From assembly GCA_028281325.1 (NCBI GenBank), contig JANQKC010000011.1, forward strand, positions 1 to 64,000: a stretch of DNA of 64,000 bases, in the 5' to 3' direction. Both the position numbers and the translations under genes were made by a program. Source of the stretch: Alphaproteobacteria bacterium. Lineage in GTDB: Bacteria > Pseudomonadota > Alphaproteobacteria > UBA8366. Of the stretch, positions 17,908 to 26,081 are shown piece after piece. The notes beneath the pieces were generated by a model. It made no database searches. It saw only the letters and a program-made list of their open reading frames with translations, and was not told the DNA's origin. The first letter of the stretch is position 1, and the number at the start of each line of letters is the position of its first letter.

Positions 17908-18747
17908 TCATTGCGCCGACGGCACGCCGGCCGCCTTCGCTTCCGCGACCAGGTAGTCGCGGCCGCGCAGCATGTCGTCCAGGGTGCCGAAGCCGTTGGT
18001 GTAGTGACCCGTGTACCCCATGTTTTCCAGGCGCGTGAACAAGGCCCGGAAATCGATGCTGCCTTCGCCCGGGAACATGTGATGCTCCTTGTCACCGAGA
18101 TTGTCGGCGACCCGCACCTCGCGCATCCGTTCGATCCCGAACGCGTCCAGGAACCCGTCGATCCCTTCGGGCACCAGCGTCGCGTGGTTGATCGTGAAGG
18201 TCCAATGCATGTTCGGCGATTGAAGGTTCTCGAAATAGAACGCGCATTCCTCCACCGTGTAACCCAGGTAGTTGACCTCCGCATCCACCGGTTCGCGGTT
18301 CATATTCTCCAACAGCAGATGGACGCCCTTCTCCTCCGCATAGTCGGATGCGCGTTGCAGCCGTTCGAGCGCGGCCTGTTTGCGCTGTTCGTAGTCCGCG
18401 GTGAAATGATACCCGGCGTGCACGACGATCCACTCCGCATCGAGCCGCGTCGCCATGTCGATATAGGCCCTGAGATAGTCGTCGGCGGCCTGCCGGAAGT
18501 AGTTGCTGTACTCCGCCATATTCACGCCCGACAGGGTATGCAGCCCCAAATGGATGTCGTTGTTCCGGCATAGCCGCTTGACCGCCTCGCAGCGGTCCGC
18601 GTCAAACGTCTCCATCGCGTTTTCGTCGCTGTCCAACTGAATATCGACGTAGAAAACGCCGTTCTCGGCCGCCCACGCCAACCCGTCCTCCAGCTTGGCG
18701 CGTCGGCCGATATCCACGCCTATACGTTGCTTAAGACTGGAAGGCAT
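17908..18747 (-). CDS. sugar phosphate isomerase/epimerase family (TIM barrel) protein
   Basis: A 279-aa xylose-isomerase-like TIM barrel protein. It shows LHTLSGVNMAEYSNYF, WIVVHAGYHF, HLLLENMNREP (metal-binding Glu region), WTFTINHATL (Asp/Asn-His region) and a late EGSIDFRALFTRLENMGYTG. GGGAGAG four bases upstream supports the ATG at 18747. A GTG- or ATG-rich extension lies further upstream. It is the first gene of the acid-sugar operon and lies 40 bases downstream of a candidate GntR operator. Confidence 0.85.
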   Translation of the reverse strand: MPSSLKQRIGVDIGRRAKLEDGLAWAAENGVFYVDIQLDSDENAMETFDADRCEAVKRLCRNNDIHLGLHTLSGVNMAEYSNYFRQAADDYLRAYIDMATRLDAEWIVVHAGYHFTADYEQRKQAALERLQRASDYAEEKGVHLLLENMNREPVDAEVNYLGYTVEECAFYFENLQSPNMHWTFTINHATLVPEGIDGFLDAFGIERMREVRVADNLGDKEHHMFPGEGSIDFRALFTRLENMGYTGHYTNGFGTLDDMLRGRDYLVAEAKAAGVPSAQ

Positions 18748-18788
18748 CGCACTCTCCCGCGAAATTGATCTCATGATCATCTTTTCTG

Positions 18789-18808
18789 ATTTGGCATACA
18801 ATTTCTCG
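18789..18808. promoter_or_regulatory. candidate GntR operator upstream of the acid-sugar operon
   Basis: TTTGGCATACAATTT (18790-18804) resembles TTTGGTATACCATTT (19798-19812), with a similar tail. It lies 40-60 bases upstream of the isomerase ATG, just downstream of a TTGACC (complement 18812-18817) usable as a minus-strand -35. Binding there would block the operon promoter. The assignment to the neighbouring GntR protein is inferred. Confidence 0.5.
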
Positions 18809-19005
18809 ATGGGTCAATAGCAGTGGCCGTGATACACAAACAATGGGACGCACGGCCAAGCGCCTAACCTTCATATTCACGGCGATGGCAAAGGACAAGA
18901 AATGGGTTTCCCTTCGCGCAGCGGAACGCTGCCCAACATGACGATGGGCTGCGATCCACCGTGGCCCCGCGAACGCAATGGTATGAGAAGCCTGTGAAGC
19001 ACAGC

Positions 19006-19767
19006 ATGACGGATAAGGATCAGAGATTGACGGACACGAAGCCAAACGCCGCCACCGGCGAACCCGAAAAGAACGAGGCCGGCCATCACATCGGCTCCGA
19101 GGACAATACCGTGGCAAGCCTGCCCCTCGCCGGCCAGGTCGCGTCGACCCTTCGGGACATGATCGTCCAGGACAAACTCAAGCCGGGCATGCGCATCCGG
19201 GAACGCCAGCTATCGGAGCAGTTGAACGTGTCGCGGACGCCCTTGCGCGAGGCGATCAGGATTCTCGTGAGCGAAAAACTGGTGGAAAGCCTGCCGAACC
19301 GCGGGGCTATCGTGGCCGATCCGGACCCGCGCCGGGTTCAGGAATTGCTGCAGGTGCTGGGCGCTCTCGAGGCCCTGGGCGGTCAGCTCGCCGCGGAAAA
19401 CGCGACGGATGACGAGATATCGGAAATCCGCGCCCTGCATTTCGAAATGCTGGCGGCCTTCCACCGGAAGGACAAGCTGACGTACTTCAAGCTCAATCAA
19501 GCAATCCACAAAGGCATCATCGCGGCGAGCGGCAACGACGTTCTGGTCGATACCCATGCCCAGCTCAACGCGCGGCTATACCGCATCCGATACATCTCGA
19601 ATCAACGAAACGAGTTGTGGCACGAAGCGGTCGAGGAACACGAGAAGATCGTTGCCGCCTTGGAGGCGCGCGACAGCGATCTCATCAAGGATCTTCTGAC
19701 ACGGCATCTCGGCCGCACATGGGTCAAGGTTCAGGAGACCGAAAGCGCGCGAACCGCGGCGGACTGA
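19006..19767 (+). CDS. GntR family transcriptional regulator (FCD/FadR subfamily)
   Basis: A 253-aa regulator. An N-terminal winged helix (LRDMIVQDKLKPGMRIRERQ, then LNVSRTPLREAIRILVSEKL and NRGAIVAD) is followed by an all-helical FCD ligand domain with FKLNQAIHKGI and a late EEHEKIVAALEARD segment. Such proteins sense sugar acids or other small carboxylates. The ATG at 19006 is chosen. A GTG at 18961 would add 15 residues. It is divergent from the acid-sugar operon and directly upstream of the Tct transporter, both of which carry matching operator-like sites. Confidence 0.9.
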   Translation: MTDKDQRLTDTKPNAATGEPEKNEAGHHIGSEDNTVASLPLAGQVASTLRDMIVQDKLKPGMRIRERQLSEQLNVSRTPLREAIRILVSEKLVESLPNRGAIVADPDPRRVQELLQVLGALEALGGQLAAENATDDEISEIRALHFEMLAAFHRKDKLTYFKLNQAIHKGIIAASGNDVLVDTHAQLNARLYRIRYISNQRNELWHEAVEEHEKIVAALEARDSDLIKDLLTRHLGRTWVKVQETESARTAAD

Positions 19768-19797
19768 GTCACGCAATGGCACGCCGCAGATCGAAAG

Positions 19798-19812
19798 TTT
19801 GGTATACCATTT
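19798..19812. promoter_or_regulatory. candidate GntR operator upstream of tctCBA
   Basis: A perfect 10-base palindrome TGGTATACCA (19800-19809) lies within TTTGGTATACCATTT, 110-125 bases upstream of the tctC ATG and just after the regulator's stop. Its resemblance to the site at 18789-18808 extends to the following GAT-rich bases. This suggests that one regulator controls uptake and catabolism together. Confidence 0.55.
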
Positions 19813-19923
19813 TTTGATTGACCCGAATTGCCCCTTCCCGCAGTCTGTTTTCGGAACAAATCCGAACAAAAAAAACCAACAACGGGTTGCATATCGCAAT
19901 CGAGAGCTACGGGAGGAGCGATC

Positions 19924-20907
19924 ATGATGAAGAAACCGACGCGAAGAAGCGTCCTGATGGTAACGGCGATCACGGCCGGTATCGGCGCCGTGGCCCTGGC
20001 GAGCACCGTCACCGAGGCAGCCGACAAACCGGCGATCGAGGTCATCACGCATGCGGGCGCCGGGGGCGGCACGGACGTCAACTCGCGCATGATGATGCTG
20101 CGCAGCCGGCGGGTCCTCAAACAGGACATGGTGGTCGTCAACAAGCGCGGCGGCGGCGGCGCCGCGGCGATGAACTACTTCATGACCCGCCCGGCGGACG
20201 GCAACACGATCATGACGTTCACGGTCGGTCACGCGATCACCATGGGTAAGGGCAAGACCAAGCTGAAGCTCGAGGATATCGCCCCGATCGCCCGCGGCAC
20301 CAACGATCCGCAGATTCTTATGGTCAACTGCAAGACCAGTCCCTACAAAACGCCGGAGGATTTCGTCGCCGGCATGAAGAATGGCGACAAGATCAAGTTC
20401 GGCGGCACCCAGACCGGCACCATCGATCACATCACGGTCTTCCTCTGGGCCAAGCGCCTGGGCGTCCCGATGCCGACCTACATTCCCTTCAAGGGCGGCG
20501 GGGAATTGGCGACGCAGCTTGTCGCGGGCTCCGTCGATGTCGGCACGCTGAACCTGTCCGAAGCCGCGGCCCCGGTGGAAGCGGGCGATATCTGCCCGTT
20601 GGTGGTCCTGGCCGAACAGGGCATGGCCCCGATCCCGAAAGCGAAGACCGCGAAATCGCTGGGCATCGATCTGGTGCTGTCGACCACGCGCGGCTTCGTG
20701 ACTCACGCGGGCGTTCCCGAAGAACGGCGCGCCGAGTTGGAGAAAGGCCTCAGCAAAGCGATGAAACACTCGCTGTATCAGGCGTATCTCCAGAATTCGG
20801 GCCTCGACGAAACGTCGCCGCAACCCTCGGGCCCGTGGGGCAAGCAGATCAAGGCCATGGTCACCGAATTCGGTCCGGCCCTGAAGGAAATGGGACTGGT
20901 CAAGTAA
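19924..20907 (+). CDS. tripartite tricarboxylate transporter substrate-binding protein (TctC family)
   Basis: A 327-aa periplasmic binding protein for a TTT-family secondary transporter. The N-terminus has RR in KKPTRRSVLM, then a hydrophobic stretch and an Ala-rich cleavage region, a Sec or possible Tat signal. The mature part has ITHAGAGGGTDVNSRMM, VVNKRGGGGAAAMNY, the FGGTQTGTIDH ligand loop and IPFKGGGELATQLVAGSVDVG, all BUG/TctC landmarks. GGGAGGAG lies five bases upstream. The ligand is presumably a carboxylate such as a sugar acid, judged from the linked operon. Confidence 0.92.
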   Translation: MMKKPTRRSVLMVTAITAGIGAVALASTVTEAADKPAIEVITHAGAGGGTDVNSRMMMLRSRRVLKQDMVVVNKRGGGGAAAMNYFMTRPADGNTIMTFTVGHAITMGKGKTKLKLEDIAPIARGTNDPQILMVNCKTSPYKTPEDFVAGMKNGDKIKFGGTQTGTIDHITVFLWAKRLGVPMPTYIPFKGGGELATQLVAGSVDVGTLNLSEAAAPVEAGDICPLVVLAEQGMAPIPKAKTAKSLGIDLVLSTTRGFVTHAGVPEERRAELEKGLSKAMKHSLYQAYLQNSGLDETSPQPSGPWGKQIKAMVTEFGPALKEMGLVK

Positions 20908-20926
20908 TCCTCCATCCAAACCAAGG

Positions 20927-20956
20927 AAACGGTGCTTCCTTCGGGAAGCACCGTTT
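20927..20956 (+). terminator. intercistronic hairpin with UUCG tetraloop between tctC and tctB
   Basis: A perfect 13-bp stem (20927-20939 with 20944-20956) closes a TTCG loop, giving the unusually stable C(UUCG)G tetraloop. No T-run follows, so it is more likely an attenuator or 3'-end stabiliser than a full terminator. It would allow more binding protein than membrane subunits, as is common for such operons. Confidence 0.75.
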
Positions 20957-20965
20957 ACGCGCATC

Positions 20966-21421
20966 ATGCGGATTTTTGTGATCCCGGGAGTGGTCGCGGC
21001 ATTCTCCCTCGCCGTGATCTGGGTCGCGCTGCAACTGGACGTCTCGCCGCCCTTGATCGTCGGGGACAGCATGCAGCCGCGCGTTTTCCCGATCCTGTTG
21101 ATGGTCATCAACCTGGTGCTGGCGGCCTTTCTGGTCATCCAGTACCGAAAGTCCCCGCCGCCGAAGGTCCCGTGGGAGGGATTCCAGACCTGGGGCTCGG
21201 TCGTCCTCTTCGCGATTTTCTTTCCGCTTACCGTCTACATCGACATGATGATCGCCATCGCGGTGGTGATGTTCGTGATGTGCTTCCTGTGGGGCGAACG
21301 CCGCCTTCATGTCGCCGCCGCGGTCGCGGTCATCACGCCCGCGGCCATCTTCTTCCTGTTTGATCTCGTCTTGAGGGTGCGCTTCCCGCGCGGCCTGCTG
21401 ACCAACTGGTACTATGGATAA
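20966..21421 (+). CDS. tripartite tricarboxylate transporter small membrane subunit (TctB family)
   Basis: A 151-aa protein with about four hydrophobic segments (IFVIPGVVAAFSLAVIWV, VFPILLMVINLVLAAFLVI, SVVLFAIFFPLTVYI and VAAAVAVITPAAIFFLF). Small size, poor conservation and position between tctC and tctA identify TctB. It starts ten bases after the intercistronic hairpin and lacks a clear Shine-Dalgarno, so translation may be held low. Confidence 0.85.
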   Translation: MRIFVIPGVVAAFSLAVIWVALQLDVSPPLIVGDSMQPRVFPILLMVINLVLAAFLVIQYRKSPPPKVPWEGFQTWGSVVLFAIFFPLTVYIDMMIAIAVVMFVMCFLWGERRLHVAAAVAVITPAAIFFLFDLVLRVRFPRGLLTNWYYG

Positions 21422-21432
21422 CCGGTGACGCC

Positions 21433-22923
21433 ATGATCGAAGCATTGCAGGCAATGGCGTCGGTGGTCCTCGATCCCTATCTCATCGTCTTGATCCTGCT
21501 CACCACGATCATGGGCGTGGTCATCGGCGTGTTGCCGGGCCTCGGCGCGACAACCGGCGCTGCCCTATTGCTACCCTTCACGCTCACCATGGAGCCGGTG
21601 CACGCCATCGCCGTGCTGGCCACGATCTACGTTTCGGCGACCTTTGCCGGCTCCATCACCGCCATATTGATCAACACACCCGGAACAGCCGCCGCGGCCG
21701 CGACGACGTTCGACGGCTATCCGCTCGCCAAGCGCGGCGAAGCAGGCCGGGCGCTCGGGATCGCCGTTATCTCGAGCACGTTCGGGGGCGTGTTCTCGGT
21801 CATCGTGCTGTGTATCGCCGCGCCAGTGCTTGCCCGGGTCGCCTATGAGTTCCGGCCGCCCGAATACTTCGCGCTCGCCTTGTTCGGGCTCTCGATGCTG
21901 GCGTCCATCAGCGCCGGCGGTGCTGTACGGAACCTGATCGGCGGGGTCTTCGGGGTCTGGCTCGCGACGATCGGCGTCGAACGCACCACCGGGGTCGAAC
22001 GGTTTATGTTCGGCAATTACGAGCTTTACGAAGGCCTGTCCTTCGTGCCGGTCTTCATCGGCCTCTTTGCCTTGTCGGAGTTGCTGGTTCAGTCGAAACG
22101 GGTAAACGAGGTCGTCGACGCCATCACCCTCAAGGCCGTGAAGCTGCCGACGCGGGAGGATTACAAACGCATCTGGAAGACGGTGCTCCGGTCCTGCGGG
22201 ATCGGCACCTTCATCGGCGTGCTCCCCGCCGAGGGCGCCACCGTCGCGTCGATGATCGGCTATTCGGAAGCCCGGCGCTGGTCGAAGAACAAGGAAGAGT
22301 TCGGCAAAGGCGCGATCGAAGGGATCGCCGGCGCCGAATCCGCCAACAACGCGGCGACCGGCGGCGCCATGGTGCCGACCATGGTCCTCGGGATTCCGGG
22401 CAGCGGCACGACCGCGGTTATCCTCGTGGGCTTGATGGTGCATGGCCTGCGGCCCGGCCCCTACCTCTTCACCGAGCAGGTCGACAAGGTCTATCAGATC
22501 TTCGGCGCGATGCTGCTGGCCAACATCGTCTTCATGGCCATGGGCCTCTACGCGGCGAAACTGTTCGCGCGCATTTCGCTGATCCCCCTGCAAATCCTCT
22601 GGCCGATCGTTTTCGCCTTGGCGGTGATCGGCGCATACGCGCTGAGTTCCTCGCTCCTGGACGTTTGGATCGCGCTGATCTTCGGGGTCATTGGCTTCCT
22701 CGCCCGGCGACACGGCTTCGCCGTGGCCCCCATCGCCGTCGGGTTGATCCTCGGCGAGATGGTCGAGACCAATTTCCAGAACTCCCTGAAGATGTTCGAA
22801 GGCGACTGGTGGCGGATATTGACCCAACCGCTGGCGGCAATGTTCCTGTTCTTCGCCGTTCTCGGATTGTTCGGATCCTCCATCGTAAGCGGGATTTCCC
22901 GCCTGCGGTCAAAAGCCGACTAA
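21433..22923 (+). CDS. tripartite tricarboxylate transporter large permease (TctA family)
   Basis: A 496-aa polytopic inner-membrane permease. The family signature region GVLPGLGATTGAALLLPFT appears near the N-terminus and repeats in inverted-topology form around GVLPAEGATVASMIGYSEA. FAGSITAILINTPGTAAAAAT and VLGIPGSGTTAVILVGLM are the paired substrate-site loops of TctA. It starts 12 bases after tctB. Its stop overlaps that of the convergent GMC oxidoreductase by four bases. Confidence 0.93.
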   Translation: MIEALQAMASVVLDPYLIVLILLTTIMGVVIGVLPGLGATTGAALLLPFTLTMEPVHAIAVLATIYVSATFAGSITAILINTPGTAAAAATTFDGYPLAKRGEAGRALGIAVISSTFGGVFSVIVLCIAAPVLARVAYEFRPPEYFALALFGLSMLASISAGGAVRNLIGGVFGVWLATIGVERTTGVERFMFGNYELYEGLSFVPVFIGLFALSELLVQSKRVNEVVDAITLKAVKLPTREDYKRIWKTVLRSCGIGTFIGVLPAEGATVASMIGYSEARRWSKNKEEFGKGAIEGIAGAESANNAATGGAMVPTMVLGIPGSGTTAVILVGLMVHGLRPGPYLFTEQVDKVYQIFGAMLLANIVFMAMGLYAAKLFARISLIPLQILWPIVFALAVIGAYALSSSLLDVWIALIFGVIGFLARRHGFAVAPIAVGLILGEMVETNFQNSLKMFEGDWWRILTQPLAAMFLFFAVLGLFGSSIVSGISRLRSKAD

Positions 22924-24536
22924 GAGGTCGCGGCGCCAACTCCTCGAATAAGGTCCGCCCCCTTTTCGGCAATCGCGATCGTCGAGGCGAAGGTGTTCGC
23001 CGACGGCAGCATCGGCATGATCGAGGCGTCGATCACCCGCAAATTTTCGACGCCGTGCACCCGCAGTTCATCATCCACCACAGTCCGGTCATCGGTGGCG
23101 GGCCCCATGCGGCAGGTGCCGACCAAGTGATACCCGGTGTTGCCGCGCCGCCGCGCGAAATCGAGCAACTCGTCGTCGGTCTGGACGTCCGGGCCGGGCA
23201 AGGTTTCGGAGTCGTAATATTCGGACAGCTCCGGGCGGTTGAGGATGGCCCGCGCGAGCCGCAGCCCGGCCAAGGTGATGCGCTGATCCGTCTCGGCGGC
23301 CAGATAGTTCGGTTGCACGGCGGGCGCGTCGGCCGGGTCGCGCGAGACCGCCCGGACATAGCCCGAACTCTCCGGCCGCGGCTGCGCCGCCCCGACGGTC
23401 ATGCCGGGATAATCGTCGAGGACATATGTCTTGCCGTCCTGATAGCTGCCGGGCGTGAACAGGATGCGCAGGTCGGCATCCTCCAGATCCGGATGGGACT
23501 TGCCGTGCACGAAGGCGATCGTCGGGCAGATCGACAGCACGCTGGGCTTCTTGCCCAGCCACTTCGCGATTTCCACCGGCAGCCGCGGCCACCGGGCATA
23601 TTCGTTGATGGTGAGCACGTTGCGGGCGCGCGCCGTCATGCGCACCGAGTAATGATCCCGCAGGTTCTCGCCCACCCCGGCCAACGGCGCCCGTATCGAT
23701 ATGCCAAGATCGTTCAACATGCCCGGTGATCCGATCCCAGCCAACTGCAAGATTTTCGGCGAGTTGACGGCGCCAGCGCTCAGGATGACCTCGCGGCGCG
23801 CCTGAATCGTCCTTTCGCTGCCGGAACCGTCGTGGTAGCGGACGCCGGTCACCGTCCGGCCGTCCATGACGAGGTCGACGACTTGAACCCGCGTGCGCAA
23901 TTCGGTCGACCGACGGCGCAAGGCTGGGCGCAGGAATGCGGCGGCGGCGCTGACCCGTTTGCCGCTGTGGATATAGCGCTGGTAATAGCCCGATCCGAAC
24001 TGGAACCCGGAATTATAGTCCTGCGAGCGAGGTATCCCCATCCCCTCCGCGGCGGCCAAGAACGCTTCGGCCACCGGGTTGATCCAGTCCAGATCGGTAA
24101 TGGGCAGCTCGCCGTTCCGGCCGCGTACCCGGTCGTCGCCGGGCCCAAGGCGACGCTCCGACCGCTTGAAATACGGCAGCAGATCGTCGAAGCCCCAGCC
24201 CCGGTTGCCCATCTGCGCCCAGGTGTCGAAATCCGCCCGCTGGCCGCGGTTATAGATCATCCCATTGATCGAACTCGACCCGCCGACCACCTTGCCCTGC
24301 GGCACGGCGACCGCCCGCCCGCCGAGCGCGGCCGACGGTTCGGTCTCGAACGGCCATGAGAACCGGCCGCTGTAGACGTTCTTGACGAAGCCCGCCGGGA
24401 TCGAAATGTAGGGGTGCCAATCCTTACCGCCCGCCTCGAGCACGCAAACGGTCGCCGCATCGTCTTCCGTCAAACGATTGGCCAGCACACAACCCGCGGC
24501 CCCGGCGCCAACGACCACGTAGTCGAATGTTTCCAT
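22920..24536 (-). CDS. GMC family FAD oxidoreductase (choline dehydrogenase-like)
   Basis: A 538-aa glucose-methanol-choline oxidoreductase. The N-terminal dinucleotide fold VVGAGAAGCVLANRL, the GMC signature PQGKVVGGSSSINGMIYNRG and the second signature ILSAGAVNSPKILQLAGIG are present. The catalytic His is in GYHLVGTCRMG and the paired Asn in PSANTFASTIA. It oxidises an alcohol, with electrons going to a quinone or oxygen. It is transcribed toward the Tct operon, with an ABM-domain gene 49 bases upstream on the same strand. It could oxidise a sugar or polyol linked to the transported acid. The substrate is not known. Confidence 0.92.
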   Translation of the reverse strand: METFDYVVVGAGAAGCVLANRLTEDDAATVCVLEAGGKDWHPYISIPAGFVKNVYSGRFSWPFETEPSAALGGRAVAVPQGKVVGGSSSINGMIYNRGQRADFDTWAQMGNRGWGFDDLLPYFKRSERRLGPGDDRVRGRNGELPITDLDWINPVAEAFLAAAEGMGIPRSQDYNSGFQFGSGYYQRYIHSGKRVSAAAAFLRPALRRRSTELRTRVQVVDLVMDGRTVTGVRYHDGSGSERTIQARREVILSAGAVNSPKILQLAGIGSPGMLNDLGISIRAPLAGVGENLRDHYSVRMTARARNVLTINEYARWPRLPVEIAKWLGKKPSVLSICPTIAFVHGKSHPDLEDADLRILFTPGSYQDGKTYVLDDYPGMTVGAAQPRPESSGYVRAVSRDPADAPAVQPNYLAAETDQRITLAGLRLARAILNRPELSEYYDSETLPGPDVQTDDELLDFARRRGNTGYHLVGTCRMGPATDDRTVVDDELRVHGVENLRVIDASIMPMLPSANTFASTIAIAEKGADLIRGVGAATS

Positions 24537-24585
24537 ACGGTTTTGTCCTCGTCTTAGCGCGGTGCGCTACCCTTCCAGACCGATC

Positions 24586-24903
24586 CTACGTCCCCGTCCA
24601 ATAGGCCGGGTCGGACGGGAACACCGACTGGCATTCGACGCGCTCGACCGGTCCGTCCAGGGTATGGGCAGCCGCCTGCCACACCGCGTAATGCGGTGCC
24701 GCGCGATGCGCTTCCACCGCCGCTTCGTCCACATAGACCTCGTAGAAGTAATAGACATTCTCGTCGGAATCGTCCTGCAGCACATTGAACCGCACACAGC
24801 CCGGCTCGTCCCGCTCGGAGCCGAGCGCGTCGACTTCGATGGCGTCGAGGAACTCCTGACGCTTCTCCGGCTTGATACGAACCTTTATCCACTTCGCAAT
24901 CAT
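24586..24903 (-). CDS. antibiotic biosynthesis monooxygenase (ABM)-domain protein
   Basis: A 105-aa single ABM/YgiN-like ferredoxin-fold domain. It begins MIAKWIKVRIKPEKRQEFLDAI and has EPGCVRFNVLQDDSDENVY (no haem-oxygenase signature) and YFYEVYVDEAAVEAHRAAPHY. AGGAGAG four bases upstream fixes the ATG at 24903. Members act as small quinol or haem monooxygenases or as accessory subunits. It lies between the quinone-oxidoreductase and GMC genes on the same strand, so a redox partner role is plausible. Confidence 0.85.
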   Translation of the reverse strand: MIAKWIKVRIKPEKRQEFLDAIEVDALGSERDEPGCVRFNVLQDDSDENVYYFYEVYVDEAAVEAHRAAPHYAVWQAAAHTLDGPVERVECQSVFPSDPAYWTGT

Positions 24904-24950
24904 GAGGCTCTCCTGTTTCGTGTCGATGGGAACGGCGCGAGGGCCGTCAT

Positions 24951-25925
24951 TCAATTGGTGAGTATGCACTTGCCGACGACCTGGCGGTCGATGATCGCCT
25001 GCATGGCGTCGGCGTACCGGTCGAGGGGAAAGGTGTGCGAAACGTGCGGTGTAATCTTCCCTGTATCAGCCCACTCGACCAGGACCTTCAGGTTGGCCGC
25101 CGCGGTATCGGGCTCGAAGTCGTTGAACCCGCCGACACGCACGCCAATCGCGGACGCTCCCTTGATCAGCAGGTGATTCGTCTTGGCCAGCGCGGGTTTG
25201 CCACCGACGAACCCGAGGATCAGGATCCGCGCGCCCCAGTTCAGGCAGCGCATCGATTCGTCGAACACCTCCGCGCCGATCGGATCGTAGATCACGTCCG
25301 CGCCGCGCCCATCGGTGAGGTCCTTCACCCGATCGCGAAAACCGCCGCGACTGTTGATCACATGGTCGGCGCCGTTTTCCTTAACGACGGCAAGCTTCTC
25401 GTCACTGCCGCCCGTCGCGATCACCGTCGCGCCCAGGATCTTGCCGACCTGCACCGCCGCCAATCCGATCCCGCCGCTTGCGCCATGCACGAGCAGGACC
25501 TCGCCTTCCTGCAATCGTCCCCGTTGGACTAGCGCGTGGTAAGCGGTCGTGTAGGCGGATCGGAAGCCGGCGGCCTGTTCCAGGCTCATCGTCTTGGGCG
25601 CCGGTAACGCCATGGATGCCGGGATCGTCGCCGTCTCGGCATACGCGCCGGGGGAATGGCGGGTCATGACGCGGTCGCCGGCCGAAAACGCCGTGACCCC
25701 TTCCCCGACCGCAACGACGTTCCCGGCCCCTTCGCTGCCGGGGATAAAGGGCAAATCGGGTTTGGTTTGATACTGGCCGGCGATCATCAGGACATCGACG
25801 TATTGAACGCCGCGCGCGGCCAACGCGACCTTGATCTCGCCGGGGCCGGGGTCGGGCGGTTCCGGCAGATCGCGGAGGACCAAATCACCGGGCACTCCCA
25901 ATTGTTCGCAGACAACAGCGCGCAT
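24951..25925 (-). CDS. NADPH:quinone oxidoreductase family (zinc-independent MDR) protein
   Basis: A 324-aa medium-chain dehydrogenase/reductase. The N-terminal catalytic domain carries PGSEGAGNVVAVGEGV, and the cofactor motif VHGASGGIGLAAVQVGKILGA is the AxxGGxG type of the quinone oxidoreductase branch. No structural zinc cysteines are seen. The ATG at 25925 has GGAA upstream and is preferred to a TTG at 25949. It likely reduces quinones or alpha,beta-unsaturated carbonyls with NADPH. The ABM protein follows 47 bases downstream. Confidence 0.9.
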   Translation of the reverse strand: MRAVVCEQLGVPGDLVLRDLPEPPDPGPGEIKVALAARGVQYVDVLMIAGQYQTKPDLPFIPGSEGAGNVVAVGEGVTAFSAGDRVMTRHSPGAYAETATIPASMALPAPKTMSLEQAAGFRSAYTTAYHALVQRGRLQEGEVLLVHGASGGIGLAAVQVGKILGATVIATGGSDEKLAVVKENGADHVINSRGGFRDRVKDLTDGRGADVIYDPIGAEVFDESMRCLNWGARILILGFVGGKPALAKTNHLLIKGASAIGVRVGGFNDFEPDTAAANLKVLVEWADTGKITPHVSHTFPLDRYADAMQAIIDRQVVGKCILTN

Positions 25926-26081
25926 TTGTTTCCGTTCTTTCCAGCGCAACGGGCGGCAATATGCCGCTCGCCCAGTTTTCAGTTCTGGTACAAGACGCTA
26001 TTACCTGGGAAATAACCCCGTCAAGTTGCGCTGGTCCGGACTCCTTTGATAGCTTCCCGCGTGACTGTGGGATCTATCCCA

